Below, piece by piece: positions 53,520-64,000 of a DNA stretch of 64,000 nucleotides; position 1 is the first letter of the stretch; each line of letters starts with the position of its first letter. Under the pieces are notes generated by a model. It searched no databases. It saw only the letters and a program-made list of their open reading frames with translations, and was not told the DNA's origin. The position numbers and the translations under genes are program-made. Source of the DNA: Mycoplasmopsis pullorum (GTDB lineage Bacteria > Bacillota_I > Bacilli_A > Mycoplasmatales > Metamycoplasmataceae); NCBI RefSeq assembly GCF_001900245.1, contig NZ_CP017813.1:806001-870000 (forward strand), written 5' to 3'.

Positions 53520-54605
53520 CTATTTGTAACGCATTTGGTTGTATTCTTCGGCGTTAAATGATTTCAAGAATTCGGTTACTAAATTAATTGTTGCATCAAT
53601 ATCTACTAAAGAAGCGTAACCAATTGGCGAGTGCAAGTAACGTTGTGGAATTGAAATTGTAATAGTTGCAGCTCCACCTTGTGCGTATTGTAATTCAGCA
53701 GCATCAGTACCACCACCTTCAGCAATATATTTATATGCTAAAATGTTTTTTTCACGAGCAACTTTCATTACGTATTCAAAAAGTTTTGGATCAATTAAAG
53801 TACCACCATCTTTTACAAGTACAGCAGCTCCTTTTCCTAACACAGGTGTCCCAGCTTTGCATCCGGTTGTATCGTGACTAGCCCCAGTGTCCACTGCAAA
53901 AGCAACATCAGGATTAATTAAACTAACTGATGTTTTAGCTCCACGTGTCCCTACTTCTTCTTGAACTGTCCCTACTAGGTACAAGTCAACATCTAAATCT
54001 AAATCTTTAACATTGTTAGCGATAAAATCAAGTGCAGTAACCCCAGCACGGTTATCCATCGCTTTACCACCGATAATGTTATTTGGTAAGTGTAATGTTT
54101 CACCACTTAAGTAGATTCTATCACCGATTTCAATACCAGCTTCTTCAACTTCTTTAGCTGAATTGAATCCTAAATCAACAAATAATTCATCAGCAGTAAT
54201 TGCTTTTGAAAATTTATCACGTTCCATGATGTGGATTGATGTGTGTCCAAATACACCATAGTATTCTTTGTTATCACGATTTGTGACAACTTTAGCTTTA
54301 GTACCAATTACAACACTTGGTCAAACTCCTCCAACTGTTGAAACTAAAATGTTACCGTTTTCTTTTATCATTCTTACTAAGTAACCAACTTCGTCCATGT
54401 GTGCAGCAATCATAACTTTAGGTGCATTAGGATTTTTTGATGGTTTATGAATAATTAAAGATCCCATGTGGTCACGTGAATATTCAAAATTATCACTGAC
54501 AATATTTTGTTTTAAAGCTTCAACAACAGGTTCTTCATATCTTGAAATAGCTTCAATTTGCATATACTGATCTAAACGATCAGCAATTTTTTTATAATCT
54601 GACAT
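53520..54605 (-). CDS. M42 family aminopeptidase (glutamyl aminopeptidase/endoglucanase type)
   Basis: This 361-aa metallopeptidase trims N-terminal residues from peptides in the cytoplasm. Metal-binding and catalytic residues are in place: His and Asp in IAAHMDEVG near residue 67, Asp in GKAMDNRAG, Glu-Glu in TVQEEVGTRG, Asp in AVDTGASHD, His in QRYLHSPIG. AAAAGGAGAAAA precedes the ATG. Its neighbourhood with the oligopeptide transporter fits peptide scavenging. Full length; Trp UGA around 54318. Confidence 0.93.
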
Positions 54606-54676
54606 TTTTCTCCTTTTTCGTTTTGATTTGTTAAATTATATAACAAAGACAATTAGACATAAAACATTCCAAGATC

Positions 54677-56824
54677 TTACTTGATGATTTTAATATCTTC
54701 AAAATTGACATAATTGGTGTCGCTGAGTGGTTTTTGATAGTAATTTTGCACTATTTCTTGGTCAAAACTATTAATATTAATTACACTTTGATGTGTTATT
54801 GGAGTTAAGTCCAAGGCTGAGAAAGCATTAACCAACTCAATTTGTTCATAAGTGCTTAAGTTGCTTAAATATTGCTCAATTTGATTTTCATAATCATTAT
54901 TTTGCTTGAATCATTCAATAAATTTATTTAATTGTGGATACATAAAAATTGCATGATTTGACACAAGTGCTCTTTGGAAATCTTTTTGACTTAAAATTTG
55001 GACAAAATAATTACTAATTTTGCTATTAGAATATATTTTTGCTCCATATTTATAGGTTGAATTGTATTTTGTTAAATAATCAGAATCAACAAATTTAAAA
55101 TTAAAATCTAATCTTGGATCAACAAAATTATAGAATTCCTTGAGTTTTTGATAAGCATTAATTAATAATTCGCTTTGGTCTTGAAAAATTGGTAAAGTCC
55201 ATGAAATTTTATCTATCTGAGCATTTAATTTATGTTCTGAATAAAAGCGATCTAATAAATCTTTTAAATTTTGCCTAATAAATTCAAAATTTTGACTCGA
55301 TAATTTAACTTTAAAATCAAATAAGTGCTCAAAACTTAATGATTGATTTTTATCATTTAAAGTAATATTTTGAATTGTTTTAGTTAAATTTAGATCACCA
55401 ATATTATATGAATCAACTCACAAAAGTGCATCAACGACATTTTTATAGTTACTTTGGTCAACTTTTTTAAAGAATTGAGCATAAGGATATGCTGAATTCT
55501 TAATTATGTCATTTTGATTAAGTAATTGAGCAAAATAATAAGGATTAACAATTTCATTCAAATACAGTCTGAATAAATAAGATTCTAAATTGGCATAAAA
55601 ATATTCTGAACTATTCTCGTTTTGTATTCCACCATAAACTAAATTTAAGTAATTTTTATTAAAATCATTTTCCAAATTAGGATTTAAGGTTGAATTATAA
55701 AAATAATTCATTTTACTTTGGTTATAAATGATCGAATTGTCATTCTGTAAACCATAAGCACTTGCGTTATTAATGATTTCACGTTGTTGGAGCGAGTTAA
55801 AAACATTCAATTTTGCTTCCGAAACAAGTCTTTGACGATATCCTCTAAAAAGTTGGATTCTAAATGTTTCATTATCAATTGGTAGGTTTTGAAATTTAAG
55901 AGTTATTTTAGTTAAATTATTTGCTTTTTGGACAAAATCTGAGTTAACATAAAACTGATTTTTAATATAAACTTGTTTGTCAATTGAATTTTCATGCAAT
56001 AAATATGGTGTTAAAAATAATTTTTCACTTAATTTTGGATTATATTCTTCAATTGAGATGTTTTTAGATTTTAGGTATTGAGTCGAAATAGGATTAAAAA
56101 TAGTGTTTTTCAATAACTCTTCAAAAATAAAATCAGCTAACTTAAATTTGGTTGAACTGATTTGGACACTATGATCACTTGTTCTAATTTCAATACCATA
56201 TTTTTCAATTATTTTTTCCTTATACTCCTTATTTATAGGGCTATTAAATGAAACGAATAAATCGTCCCCAACTAACTCAAAAGCACTTAAATTACCATTA
56301 GAATCTACATAATTAACCGGATTTAGGTTAATAACAACCGATTCAGCTTTAGCTAAATTTTCGATAAAAAATGAATTATTTATCGAATTTTTTTCAACTG
56401 AATCAACTGAATAAATACTTTTTGAGTAACCAGAATTAATGTCCGGAACGATATTATTTGTATCATATTCGTCATTATCATAAATAAATTGTGTTTGATT
56501 TGAAAATTTGAGTAAAACACTTCGAGCAAGCGAGAACTTTAAATATTTTTTTGTTGGATTTTTAACGTAATTATTTAAGTAATCATAGGTCATTTTATCG
56601 TCAAAATGATATTTGAAAATCGGTTCAAAATTCAAATTATCAATTTCATTTTCAAGATACTTGTTTTGATTAAACTTAAAATCATTTTCAATTAAATTAT
56701 TAGCTGCATTGTACATTTTACTATATTCGTGATACGAAACATAATCACCTGTATACACACATGAAACCGCAGCTGCAAAAGGGATTGAAGCTAAAGGTAG
56801 ACATCATATTTTTTTTAATTTCAT
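54677..56824 (-). CDS. oppA: Substrate-binding lipoprotein of the oligopeptide ABC transporter
   Basis: This 715-aa lipoprotein has signal and lipobox (FAAAVSC, Cys near residue 22). It has the size and composition of mycoplasma OppA-like proteins: many Asn, Tyr, Phe, with a body of two mixed lobes. Direct sequence motifs are weak; the call rests mainly on position 9 bases after oppC and on lipoprotein character. It would bind peptides outside and deliver them to OppB/C. AAGGAG precedes the ATG at 56824. Confidence 0.75.
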
Positions 56825-56833
56825 ACAGCTCCT

Positions 56834-57928
56834 TTAATTTAATTCCGGATTTCAAGCGATAAAAAGTTTAATACTATTTATTTTTAAAAGTAAGATGAAA
56901 ATAATGGTGCTAATAATTACATAAATTGAAAACGCATAATTTTGAAAATTGTCAATTACACCTTTAAAAACATTACCTATGTTTGCGTTTTGCAAAATTC
57001 CTGAAACATTAAAAAAACTTAAAGCAGCTAGGATGGTAATTGATAGTGACATTTGATCACTAACTAATGCAAAATTAAACTTTAAAATTTGTCAAAAAGT
57101 AATTTTTCAAATAATTTGATTACTGCTTAAGCCGCTAACAATATAAGCTTTTATATAATCACTATTGTAAATTGCTTTTGCTTTAACTAAACAACTAAAG
57201 TAAAAATTTGGTATTGAAATGACAAAAAGAATTCAAAATGCTTTTGCGTGCGAATAACCAAATAAATTAAAGAATAAAATAGCGACAATTAAACTTGGTA
57301 ATAGAGCGATTGAAAGAATTAAATTATTCGAAAAATTTTGAATTTTTGAGAAAAATCATTGTGTGCAACAAGCTAAAATTGAACTAAAAATTAATGAAGC
57401 TAAAGCTGACGAAAAAGCTATTAAAATAGTAATAAAAAAAGAATAATTAAAAAAACTAAAATTATCTATTCCTAGGTTATTGGTACCAAAAAAAGTCATT
57501 AATTGTTCAGGTTTTTCTTGATTATAAATTCGGATCGCTTGAATTAATTTATAAGGATTAAATGTTACTCTAGCTAAATCATTAACGTATTGAATTTTTT
57601 CGATTTTAAATTCACCGTAATTTTGCATCGCTTGCAAATTACTTAATTCGTAATTCGGTTTAACGCTCACAGTGATTTTAGGATTGAAAAATGATGGTAA
57701 ATTGTAAGCATATTTTGAATCTAAAACAGCTGTATTTCAACTATATTTAGAAAAAATTACGCAAATAATTAATGCGAAAAAGATTAAAACCAAAGAACCA
57801 AAAAGAAATCAGTTGATTTTTGAATTGAAAAAACGTTTTAGAAAAAGTCTAAATTCATTGCTTTGCATTGTATTTTGGTAATTATCAAAATCTTTTTTAT
57901 TTTTAACAAAACTGAATTGCTTTTCCAT
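56834..57928 (-). CDS. oppC: Oligopeptide ABC transporter permease OppC
   Basis: This 364-aa protein has a soluble N-terminus, a first membrane helix (about residues 42-62), a large loop (65-165) and five more helices. The permease signature region (SGLSSNQIIWKITFWQIL..., where EAA-loop residues are divergent) contacts the ATPase. It overlaps the end of oppB by 26 bases and leads directly into the binding-protein gene. The extended extracytoplasmic loop is typical of OppC in mollicutes. No ATPase genes (oppD/oppF) follow in the window. Confidence 0.82.
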
Positions 57929-58847
57929 ATTTACCTTTCTTTTTGAGTTTTCTAAATTGGATTTGGTCTCTTAAAATTTCTTCTAAAGTTTCAAAAATAA
58001 ATTGCATTGTAAATAAAATAAAACCTAAAAATAGAATTAAAAATGTAACTAAATCAATTTCCTTTCATTCGAATGCATTTAATAAAATCACACTTTGACC
58101 TTTAATTTGAAATAGACGTTCAATAATCAGCGAATAACTTAAACTTAAAGCGATAAGACTTGTAAGTATCCCCAGTAGGGATAAACATAAATTTTTAAAA
58201 ATTGCTTTTCTAAAAATAGCAAAATCGCTCAATCCAATTGTTTTACAGTATAAAACGTAAGTACTATTCAAAATTACGATCGCACGTGTCTTTACGTATA
58301 AAGCGAAAATACCACTAATTTGAATACTCATTAATAAGATTGGCAACATTAAACTTAATAGTGTAAAACCGAAACCTAAATCACTAGGTTCAATAAATTG
58401 AATTGGAATATCTAATGCTTCAGATATTTCCATAATAATAGGAATAATTATAAAAATTGGTAAAGTTGCGAAACTAAAAATAAAGAAATTCAGGAATAAG
58501 TTGAATCAAAAACTTTGACGTTTTGCACTAAAATAACCTAAAATGAATCCTAAGATTGTCCCCAGAAGCACCGAAGGGACAATTAAAGCAAGACTCCATT
58601 TAAAATAACTAAAAAATAATTGCGTAACACCAGAATAATTAAGTTGTAAAAAGTGGTTCCTTAAATTACCAAATTTAAAAATTAAAATATCAAATAAAAA
58701 AACAAATAAATTACGATAAATCTCGACACTAGTTTGTGTTGTGTTCATTGCATAATCTAGGAATAAATGAGTGATAATTACAATCACAAACAAAGAAGCA
58801 ATAGTTAACAATATTCTTAAAAATATCGTTGAAAGACTCTTTTGCAT
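57903..58847 (-). CDS. oppB: Oligopeptide ABC transporter permease OppB
   Basis: This 314-aa permease has six membrane helices: one near the N-terminus, a loop, then the BPD-type core starting LALIVPSVLLGTILGFILGY near residue 95. The EAA-like loop is recognisable in YVLYCKTIGLSDFAIFRKAI. I chose ATG 58847, because the alternative at 58877 lies within the terminator of ptsH. It is the first gene of the oppB-oppC-oppA transcript. Confidence 0.85.
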
Positions 58848-58860
58848 TAACTTTTCTAAA

Positions 58861-58890
58861 AATAAAAGGTGCAACAAAAAGCACCTTTTT
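58861..58890 (-). terminator. Terminator after ptsH
   Basis: AAAAGGTGC and GCACCTTTT pair around an 8-base loop; the minus-strand transcript is followed by T residues. It starts 7 bases after the ptsH stop. Confidence 0.8.
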
Positions 58891-58896
58891 TAAGAA

Positions 58897-59160
58897 CTAA
58901 ATTAAGTTATTTGATTTTAAAGCGTTTTCGATAGCAACCATTGCATCTTCTTCGTCATCACCAGAAACTTTAATTGTTACAGTAGCTCCGTGCTTTACTC
59001 CAAGAGCCATAACGTTCATGATTGATTTTAAGTTACCTTCACGACCGTTTGAAACGATTTTTGAGTCTGACTTAAATTTAGCTGCAGTACCTACTAAAAT
59101 TGTAGCTGGTCTTGCGTGTAATCCGATAGGATCAGCAATCACACATGTAAATTCTTTCAT
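58897..59160 (-). CDS. ptsH: HPr phosphocarrier protein
   Basis: This 87-aa protein is the general PTS phosphocarrier passing phosphate from enzyme I to EIIA proteins, including the one at 5974. The active-site His is in GLHARPATIL at residue 15. The regulatory Ser is in LKSIMNVMALG near residue 46, the target of HPr kinase. AGGAGATAA precedes the ATG. Length is normal. Confidence 0.96.
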   Translation of the reverse strand: MKEFTCVIADPIGLHARPATILVGTAAKFKSDSKIVSNGREGNLKSIMNVMALGVKHGATVTIKVSGDDEEDAMVAIENALKSNNLI

Positions 59161-59378
59161 ATTTATCTCCTATTTGTTTATTTTTTAGTTATTGATAAAC
59201 AATAACACTTGATTAGATATTCAAATAATTAAGTTTTTAGTAAATTATACCATTAAATTTTAAATGTTACGATTATGGAACAAAATTAACATAATCAATC
59301 TAAAATACTGTAAAAAATATGAAAAAATCTTTGACGAGATTTTCGGATTAATCGTAAAATCATTTTTTTATGATTTGT

Positions 59379-59384
59379 TATAAT
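59379..59384 (+). promoter_or_regulatory. TATAAT box 7 bases before the rluD start
   Basis: TATAAT at 59379-59384 is followed by the start ATG at 59392. Transcription would begin at or next to the start codon, giving a leaderless mRNA. There is no Shine-Dalgarno. Confidence 0.55.
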
Positions 59385-59391
59385 TTCAATC

Positions 59392-60327
59392 ATGATTAAA
59401 TTAACAGTTACATACAAAGAAAGAATTGATAAATATATTTCAAATCACTGTGATATTTCACGTAATGATATTAAAGAATTAATTGAACAAAGAGCTGTTT
59501 TTGTCAACGGACACAATGTAATTAAACCAAAATACATTGTTCGTGAAGGACAAGAAATCGAAGTTGTTAGATTATTAGACAAAGAAATTAAAATCGATCC
59601 TCAAGATATCGAATTGAAAATCGTTTATGAAGATGAAGACATTTTAGTAATCGATAAACCATCTGGGATGGTGGTCCATCCCGCACCGGGACACCATGAC
59701 AATACCTTAGTCAATGCTTTACTGTACCACTTTAAAAATAATTTATCAAATCACAACGGTCTTTTAAGACCGGGGATAGTTCACCGAATCGACAAAGACA
59801 CTTCGGGACTAATAATGATTGCTAAAAATAACGCAATCCACACACAATTAGCTGAATATTTTAAAACACACGAAATTAAACGTAGTTATTTAGCAATTTG
59901 TGAAGGTCTTTTAAGCAGTAGTAAAATTAAATTGGACTTACCAATTGGACGTGATACAAAAAATCGTCAAAAAATGACTGTGACTAACCACAATTCAAAA
60001 AATGCAATTACTCATTTAGAAGTTTTAAAAACTTTCTACTTAAATCACATGCCTATGTCATTGGTTAAAGCAACTTTAGAAACTGGTCGTACACATCAAA
60101 TTCGGGTTCATGCAGCATATATTAAGAACTCAGTTTATGGTGATCCGGTCTATGGAAAAAAAGTTGATGAATTCAATCAAAGACTACATGCATATAAATT
60201 ACAATTTACTCATCCAAAGACTCAAGAAGAAATTATTTTATTCTCAAAACCACCGAAAGAATTTGATGTTTGTGACTTTGATTTTGATAGTTTTATAAAT
60301 AATGAAAAAAGTGAAATTGAATCATAA
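59392..60327 (+). CDS. rluD: RluD-family 23S rRNA pseudouridine synthase
   Basis: This 311-aa enzyme converts uridine to pseudouridine in rRNA. It has an S4 RNA-binding domain (about residues 1-65, RIDKYISNHC...RNDIKELIEQ) and the catalytic domain with VIDKPSGMVVHPAPGH and the active-site Asp in IVHRIDKDTSGL near residue 136, then TGRTHQIRVH. Mycoplasmas often have one or two RluA/C/D-type enzymes, so the exact target (RluD-like versus RluC-like) is uncertain. No ribosome-binding site is present, which agrees with leaderless translation. Confidence 0.93.
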   Translation: MIKLTVTYKERIDKYISNHCDISRNDIKELIEQRAVFVNGHNVIKPKYIVREGQEIEVVRLLDKEIKIDPQDIELKIVYEDEDILVIDKPSGMVVHPAPGHHDNTLVNALLYHFKNNLSNHNGLLRPGIVHRIDKDTSGLIMIAKNNAIHTQLAEYFKTHEIKRSYLAICEGLLSSSKIKLDLPIGRDTKNRQKMTVTNHNSKNAITHLEVLKTFYLNHMPMSLVKATLETGRTHQIRVHAAYIKNSVYGDPVYGKKVDEFNQRLHAYKLQFTHPKTQEEIILFSKPPKEFDVCDFDFDSFINNEKSEIES

Positions 60328-60365
60328 AAACTATATAATTTTATATATTATAAAAGGAGATATTT

Positions 60366-61310
60366 ATGATAGATGTTTCAAAATTTCTAAAAGTTAAAAC
60401 AATTACTGAACTTTGAAAACATGAAAAAAAATCATTTCGTATCTGAATAGTTAGTTATGCACTAATCCTATTCTTACTATTTGGAATGATTTTAGGTTCA
60501 TTATTGTGATTTAAACTTGATCAAAGTGCATACCTAACACAACTTAAAAGTTTTTACGAAAGTAATAAAGCAAGCTCAGATGCTGCTATTATTGCTGCAA
60601 ATGAAGTATTTCAAACTATTTTAACTAGATATGCAGTAAGTGCTATTTTTGCATTTTGTATATTTGTGTACTTTTTAGCAACTGTAGTGAGATCTTATGC
60701 ATTAAAAAGTTTCTCAAGATTAACATCAATGTTTAGTTTATTAATTTTTTATCTTGGTTGAATTTTTATAAGTGAAGTTCTTTTTGCTAAAAACTACTTC
60801 CAAACTTTACCAAATAGTCACTATCTTTACTATTCTGCATGTTTAATTGGTGTTATTTCTTACTTTTTAGTTGGAAAAAGCGTTACAAAAATTAAACAAT
60901 TATTCATGGAAGTTACATTTAGAATGCAACGTGACCAAATGCTTGAAGAACTCAGAAAACGTGGTGGTATTTTTGGAGATAACTTCAATCCTTTTACTGG
61001 GACATATTGAGGTGAAAAACCAGAAACTCATCAAGAATCAAATTCTGAATCAAATCAAGCTGCTCAACAAAATCAAAACGAAAATCCTGAAGTAAAAGCT
61101 GCTAAAGCTGCAAATGACGAAAAGAAAAAAACAATTGATAAATTATTATCTTTACCAAATGCAACATTACATTCAATGGCTCGTAGATTAAATATTTTTG
61201 GATATGAGAATTTAAGTAAAGAAGAATTAGCTGAAAAAATTTATGAATTTACAAAAAAAACTGATGTATCAAATCAAAATAACGAAGAAGATGCAGAAAT
61301 TGTAAAATAA
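60366..61310 (+). CDS. Membrane protein with C-terminal SAP/Rho-N-like motif
   Basis: This 314-aa protein has four membrane helices (about residues 26-48, 95-115, 120-140 and 158-175), then a Gln/Asn/Glu-rich linker. The C-terminal 45 residues (LLSLPNATLHSMARRLNIFG...) are a two-helix motif like the SAP or Rho-N nucleic-acid-binding fold. AAAGGAGAT precedes the ATG. It is 38 bases after rluD. The combination of membrane helices and a possible DNA/RNA-binding tail is unusual; the function is unknown. Confidence 0.75.
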
Positions 61311-61317
61311 ATTTATT

Positions 61318-61344
61318 AAACAGAGATATTGCATGTCTCTGTTT
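61318..61344 (+). terminator. Rho-independent terminator
   Basis: AAACAGAGA and TCTCTGTTT pair around a 9-base loop with T residues after it. It lies 8 bases after the stop at 61310. Confidence 0.75.
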
Positions 61345-61365
61345 TGCTTTTTAATAAGGAGTAAA

Positions 61366-62421
61366 ATGAAAAAAATTTTTGATTGATTAAGTACTTTTAG
61401 CGACTTATTCAAAATGATTTTGGTTAAAAATAAACAACAATTATTAAAATATTACAACAAGCGTAAAATCATTCCGCTGGAAAAAATTAATAGTAAAGTT
61501 TTTCGTTTATTTGTCTTATTTTTTCTTTCTGCACTAGTTAATTTTAGCTTGTGATTAGTGCTTATTTTATTTCGACCATATGATGGATGAGCAGTCGTAA
61601 CTAATATGATGCAATTAGTTTTCATAATAATTACTTCAGTAATCGGAATATGATTTATTTTTGTATTAATTTATAGCTATTCGCTTTATTTACTCTCTCG
61701 TTCAAAAGTTTTTCATATTGCAAAGCTTCATCCACAAGATGAGCAAATTCAAGCAATATTGAGTTATTTTCCTGAAAAAAATAACAAGACACTAAAAAAT
61801 CAAATTGAATTTAAAACCAAAAAAGATTTTAATCATCTCAATTTTAATGCTCAAATTTTAAGTATTAATGCAAACAAAAATGTCGCTAAGTCACAACAAA
61901 AATTACACGAAATTGTTGAATTGGAAAAAGATATAATTCGATTAATTAAGACCAGACAACAAATTTCAGCGCCTTCATTGTCCAATTTTTACGTCATTCT
62001 ATTTTGATTAGTAATTTTTGTGTGCTTAGTTGTTTTATCACTTTGTTTTTCATACACTTTGCAACTTTACGCAGACAAAAACAGAATTATTGATGCACTA
62101 GTTAATGGTTCATTTTGAGATATAGTGACTATTTTTTCTACGGTTGCTTTTGTTAAATTGACATTGTCGGTTCGTGAAATTAAAAACACCAAAAACAATA
62201 CATTATCACAATGAGATGCAAAATTAAACGATGCATTAAAAATTTTAAATTCTCACAAAATCGAATCCGATCAAATTTTAGAAGTGATTTTAAATATTAG
62301 TTGAATTACTGATTCCAAATTCATAAAAATATATAAACACGAATCAATTCAAACAAAATATGAAATTTCGAAGCTTCTTATTCAAATAAATCAAAATATT
62401 AATGATATTTTCAATTATTAA
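61366..62421 (+). CDS. Hypothetical four-helix membrane protein
   Basis: This 351-aa protein has two membrane helices near residues 47-70 and 82-107. A cytoplasmic helical region follows, then two more helices near residues 208-230 and 248-268, and a soluble tail. AAGGAG precedes the ATG. No known family. It ends 16 bases before the next gene, so it may share its transcript. Confidence 0.7.
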
Positions 62422-62437
62422 AGTATAAAATTTAAGT

Positions 62438-63502
62438 ATGTCAAAATATGAATTTTACATCGATTTTGAAGCAATTTCGAATCCGTATTTGAATCGCGTA
62501 ATCCCTAATTTAAGTGAATTTCCATTTTTTTATACAATCGGAGCTTATGATCAAAATAATCATTTTAAAACTAAGACGTCAATGCTTAATTTTAGCGATG
62601 CCACTCGTGCAAATCACTTAGAAAAATTAAGACAACTATTAATTCATGATATTCGTAGCTTAACAAAAAAAGAATTTGAAATTAATAATGAAAATGTCAA
62701 ATTTATCGGTTGAAATCCACATCTAGAAAATAGTATTACGACTAAATTATTTAACATTCCGACATATGCTTTATATAAAGAAAGTCAAATTTCATTAGAA
62801 TTAATCACCAAAGGTGGAAACTTTAGCGATGATTATTTTGAATATTTTAAATCACTTGATTTAAAAGATGAAATGTACACCAGCGTTGTTCACAGCGGTA
62901 AAACGGGAGTAATGGCAAGTTACAGTGGTTTTATTCTATATTGCTACTTTAAGAAAAAGTATTATAAAAAAGACGAATTAAAAAAAGTGGTAAATGTTTC
63001 TAAAATCACTTCAGATTTAGCATATTATAATCGGGATGATGTTTTAAAATTGCATTATATTAAGCAAAATTGAACTACTCTCGAACCAAAAATCAAAAAA
63101 TTAAACAAAATTAGACAAAAAATAATTAAGATCCAAAATGAAATTATTAAATTAAGCGACACCAAACGTCGCATAATTGAAAGTGAAGTTAATTTACAAC
63201 TCAACTTAAATGATTATTTTAATAAAATGAATCCAAATGAGTTAGATATTAAGAGTGGAATCAATTTATTAGAAAAAATCATTAAGTTATATCAAAAATG
63301 AGGTTATGATTATAAATATTACAGCTCAGCTGTTGCGAATTTAACCAAAAAATGAACATCGATAAAAGTATTAAAATCATTTGTTGACAAAAAATCCGAA
63401 CAACAAAAAATTATCGATATTGTTAATGGAATTGATAAACAAATTAGTAAATGTCGTCAAAGTTTAAAAGATTTAAAAGCTAATTTACTAAAAATTTTTT
63501 AA
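62438..63502 (+). CDS. DUF2779-like putative DEDD nuclease
   Basis: This 354-aa protein begins MSKYEFYIDFEAISNPYLNR; the DFE near residue 9 matches the first Asp-Glu of RNase H-fold DEDD exonucleases. WNPHLENSI (position of the second motif) and AYYNRDDVLKL (third) complete the pattern of the DUF2779 family. The C-terminal 150 residues are helical and Lys-rich. It is placed directly before rbfA (9 bases), hinting at RNA metabolism. No experimentally known role. Confidence 0.65.
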
Positions 63503-63511
63503 GGAGAAAAC

Positions 63512-63853
63512 ATGAATAATATTTCACTATTAAGAAAACAATCACAAGTACAACAATTAGTTTCATCAATTGTGACTAATGATTTAACCAATGTTAATAT
63601 TATTAATCCAATTGTTGTTGATGTAATTTTAAGTGCTGACTTATCACATTTAAAAGTATTCGTAGTTCTAGACGGAAACAAGCAAAAAGGATTGGAAGCC
63701 TTAAATAATTCTAAAGGATACGTTAGAACTGTTTTAGCTCGTTCACTAAAATGAAGAAAAGTTCCTGAAATTCACTTCTTTTTAGATGAAGTCAGCGAAA
63801 ATGGTTATAAAATTGACAAGATTTTACGTGAAATTAAAGAAGAAAACAAATAA
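63512..63853 (+). CDS. rbfA: Ribosome-binding factor A
   Basis: This 113-aa KH-like protein assists late maturation of the 30S subunit (16S rRNA 5' end). Typical segments are LLRKQSQVQQLVSSIVTNDL at the N-terminus, DVILSADLSHLKVFVVLDG in the middle, and VPEIHFFLDEVSENGYKIDK at the end. AAGGAGAAAAC precedes the ATG. Length is normal. Confidence 0.93.
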
Positions 63854-63878
63854 AAAACAATAAAATTAGGTAGTAATT

Positions 63879-64000
63879 ATGAAAAGAGTTAAAGATTATA
63901 TCCCTTTTGACCAATACGAATCATCAATTGGTAGTCCGGTATTTGATTATATTCATAAAAATGCTGCAGAGAGTTTAAATAATGTAAATAAATATAGTCA
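63879..64000 (+). CDS. Start of an unidentified gene (cut by window edge)
   Basis: The frame begins MKRVKDYIPFDQYESSIGSP and remains open to the end of the window (about 40 codons). The ATG is preceded by AATTAGGTAG. Too short to identify. It may be co-transcribed with rbfA, 25 bases upstream. Confidence 0.55.
   Translation, partial: MKRVKDYIPFDQYESSIGSPVFDYIHKNAAESLNNVNKYS

Noticed and set aside
58848-58877. Upstream ATG at 58877 as the start of oppB
   Set aside because: The codons before 58847 lie inside the ptsH terminator hairpin.

Overview
The window is mycoplasma-type (Mollicutes) DNA. It is strongly AT-rich, and UGA is read as Trp in nearly every gene: reading frames with conserved domains join only if TGA is sense, while TAA and TAG are the stops. 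The mraZ end, the surface lipoproteins with C-terminal lipobox cysteines and the Mycoplasma-type serine-protease lipoprotein fit a Mycoplasmopsis/Metamycoplasma-like species. I cannot name the species from sequence alone.

Left chromosomal part (1-11.0 kb): mraZ (truncated by the window edge), a small hypothetical gene, a stomatin/SPFH protein, mannose-6-phosphate isomerase (manA), and a tightly packed plus-strand operon. That operon holds an Rpe-like epimerase, three membrane proteins of unknown role and the A, B and C components of an ascorbate-type (Ula) PTS. argH and argG follow on the minus strand.

Accessory part (about 11.2-43.4 kb): a large element that looks integrated and diverges from a roughly 1.2 kb AT-rich non-coding hub at 26.1-27.4 kb. 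The left arm (minus strand) carries a prim-pol-like replication gene and a neighbouring gene, each cut by one in-frame TAA. It then carries a type IV secretion set (VirB2-like, VirB6-like, VirB3-like, VirB4), an SF1 helicase with a nuclease-like C-terminus and membrane proteins, with an ISLre2-like transposase at its end. The right arm (plus strand) carries four DNA methyltransferases, one restriction endonuclease, two giant coiled-coil surface proteins, a transglutaminase-like lipoprotein, an RNase H-like protein and several small paralogous proteins. A palindrome, TGGAAATAATTCCA, sits next to a TATAAT box at seven transcription-unit starts in both arms, with a degenerate eighth, so the two arms appear to form one regulon. 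Members of the same small-protein family also occur in both arms. I see no VirD4 coupling ATPase, relaxase or site-specific integrase.

From 43.4 to 53.5 kb lies a second accessory zone: a Fic gene with its own operator and flanking inverted repeats, IS relics with CTAAGTTTGACACTTTT-type ends, a frameshifted transglutaminase-like gene, and two divergently transcribed surface proteases (papain-type and MIP/DUF31-type) with long acidic Ser/Asn/Glu-rich regions.

Right chromosomal part (53.5-64 kb): M42 aminopeptidase, an oligopeptide ABC transporter (oppB, oppC and a substrate-binding lipoprotein, without ATPase genes in view), ptsH, rluD-like pseudouridine synthase, two membrane proteins, a DEDD-like nuclease, rbfA and the start of an unidentified gene. 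I found no rRNA, tRNA or CRISPR array.
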